A stretch of 33,242 nucleotides of DNA from CAYOZL01 sp964408435 (GTDB lineage Bacteria; Bdellovibrionota_C; UBA2361; SZUA-149; CAYOZL01): NCBI GenBank assembly GCA_964408435.1, contig CAYOZL010000023.1, forward strand, positions 1 through 33,242. The letters are read 5' to 3'. A program made the position numbers and the translations under genes. Of this stretch, positions 31,995-33,242 are shown one piece after another (positions within the stretch are counted from its first letter, which is position 1; each line of letters starts with the position of its first letter). The notes beneath the pieces were generated by a model. The model saw only the letters and a list, made by a program, of their open reading frames with translations, made no database searches and was not told the DNA's origin.

Positions 31995-33242
31995 ATGAAC
32001 AAATTACTTAATATTATTCTTATAATCGTTTCGATCTCAGTTATTACTAGTTCTTGTGCGCCTAATTTCCAGTATCAAGGTCCTAGCACTAATAGTAGAA
32101 CAGAGAATGTAACAGCAACTGTAAGTCGAGAAGCTAAAAAAGCACCTTGGCAAACATGGAGTAGTCAAACTTATAACAGCCCAGAACTTGCTAATGCTGA
32201 AAGTGAAGTTCTAAATAATTCATTTGATAAAGCAATTTCTTATTACCGTGATGCTATTAGGGTTTCAAATGATCCAAAAGTAATAGAACAAGCTCGCACA
32301 AGATTAATTGGTACCTTGCTAAAACAGGGTCGGTCTCAAGATGCTTTATTAGAAATTTCTAAATATACAAGTATTAAAGGTTTAAATCCTAGTGCTCTTA
32401 GAAAAGACTATGCTTTGATTGCGGCTTGGGCGTATGTGGAGCAAAGAGGTATAGATCAAAGTTTAGCTTGGTTTAACGTAGCATCAAGTTCTGTTAGTAA
32501 ATCTTCTGCAGTTTATAAAGAGTCAGTAAAGGGAGTTACAGGCTTATTGAAAACAGTAAGTGATAGACAGTTAAAAGAAATAAATACTAAGTGGGCTGGT
32601 AATAACAGGTTCTCTAATCTGATTAATAACGAAAGAAAATCTAGATTAGCCAATGGTGGCAGGACTCAACATTCTTTGAGTAAATATTTTAATAAAAGTT
32701 ATTATAGAAGCGACTATATAGATGGAAGTTCAGAAAACTATAAGACAGTAAACGCTGATAATATTAACAATTTAAACGCAGGTAAGATTTCAATAGGAGT
32801 TTTGCTACCACTAAGTGGTAAATTTGCAGTTCATGCAAATAAGGTCAAAGAAGGCATAGAGTTAGCAACACAAAATCAAGATGTTGAAGTTATTTTCGCT
32901 GATACAACAGGAAATCCAAATATTGCTGTTAGTGAATATCAAAATCTAGCTCAAAATGCGTCTGTTGTTCTAGGTCCATTATTATCTGCAACTTCTAAAG
33001 CGGTAGCAGATCAATCTAGTGTAACTGGAGTGCCAATAATTAGCTTTACTAAAAAAGAAGGCTTAACTGATTCCTCAAACACTGTTTTAAGGTTAGGAGC
33101 AACGGCGAGTAATCAAGCACAAGAATTAGTTAATTTTGCAATAGATGCTTTAGGTATAAAAACTTTTGCAGTGATGTTTCCTTCTCAAAATAATGTAGCA
33201 TCTGATTTTATCGCTGAATTTAAAAAAGCATTAAGTTCAGAA
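31995..33242 (+). CDS. LppC/LpoA-like periplasmic lipoprotein (penicillin-binding protein activator type), 3' end outside window
   Basis: The open frame runs from ATG 31995 without a stop to the end of the window, giving 416 residues so far. A signal peptide with a lipobox-like ending is visible (IIVSISVITSSCAPN), so a lipidated cysteine at about residue 21 is likely. The N-terminal part (about 55-215) is helical and TPR-like, as in LpoA. From about residue 265 the sequence reads ISIGVLLPLSGKFAVHANKVKEGIELA, then VVLGPLLSATSKAVAD and VPIISFTKKEG, the pattern of type I periplasmic-binding domains (Peripla_BP_6/LppC). LpoA of gammaproteobacteria activates PBP1A; the same role here is inference. 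It starts 36 bases after dnaJ. Confidence 0.82.
   Translation, partial: MNKLLNIILIIVSISVITSSCAPNFQYQGPSTNSRTENVTATVSREAKKAPWQTWSSQTYNSPELANAESEVLNNSFDKAISYYRDAIRVSNDPKVIEQARTRLIGTLLKQGRSQDALLEISKYTSIKGLNPSALRKDYALIAAWAYVEQRGIDQSLAWFNVASSSVSKSSAVYKESVKGVTGLLKTVSDRQLKEINTKWAGNNRFSNLINNERKSRLANGGRTQHSLSKYFNKSYYRSDYIDGSSENYKTVNADNINNLNAGKISIGVLLPLSGKFAVHANKVKEGIELATQNQDVEVIFADTTGNPNIAVSEYQNLAQNASVVLGPLLSATSKAVADQSSVTGVPIISFTKKEGLTDSSNTVLRLGATASNQAQELVNFAIDALGIKTFAVMFPSQNNVASDFIAEFKKALSSE

Overview
The window is AT-rich (roughly one third G+C by eye) and comes from a Gram-negative bacterium. The best evidence is a lipoprotein with a LppC/LpoA-type periplasmic-binding domain at the right end, several exported proteins, and a surface-polysaccharide gene set. 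I do not recognise the taxon. A deltaproteobacterial-grade lineage (Bdellovibrionota- or SAR324-like) is a guess from gene content only, and should not be taken as a determination.

Layout. Bases 1-720 hold the end of an rRNA operon (3' part of 23S, an AT-rich spacer, 5S). Bases 907-6051 are a forward glycosyltransferase/acetyltransferase run (GT4-like, GT61-like, two GT2, one hexapeptide acyltransferase), the last three translationally coupled. Bases 6057-11350 carry a beta-CASP metallo-beta-lactamase nuclease-like protein, a membrane-anchored kinase-like protein whose catalytic loop reads HRE instead of HRD, an unrecognised winged-helix-like protein and a small membrane/coiled-coil protein. 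Bases 11556-20257 hold an exported MsrB, two paralogous CgeB-type glycosyltransferases, an exported chalcone-isomerase-like protein, two NodZ/FUT8-like (GT23) fucosyltransferase candidates, a sulfotransferase directly behind one of them, and glpK. Bases 20301-24577 hold prmA, a decayed HExxH metalloprotease-like gene (one frameshift and one in-frame stop), a base-compositionally odd exported/membrane protein, and a small exported protein. Bases 24638-27749 are a reverse-strand operon mgtE-GT87-recO. The right end is grpE-dnaK-dnaJ followed by the lipoprotein, which runs off the window.

How it fits together. The glyco genes look like an assembly and decoration system for a cell-surface glycan: sugar addition (GT2, GT4, GT61, GT23), O-acylation and sulfation. 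The rest is housekeeping (protein folding, methionine sulfoxide repair, ribosomal protein methylation, recombination, Mg2+ uptake, glycerol use).

The most unusual signal is not a gene. It is a family of intergenic hairpin modules at 3351-3498, 11365-11510, 22972-23025 and 27772-27973, with a remnant at 14126-14155. The copies share the constant word TTGCCGAGCGCAGCGG and an internal word close to GATTTARTTTTACGTTT, yet the stem arms differ from copy to copy while staying self-complementary. A separate 17-bp-armed branched palindrome lies between dnaK and dnaJ.
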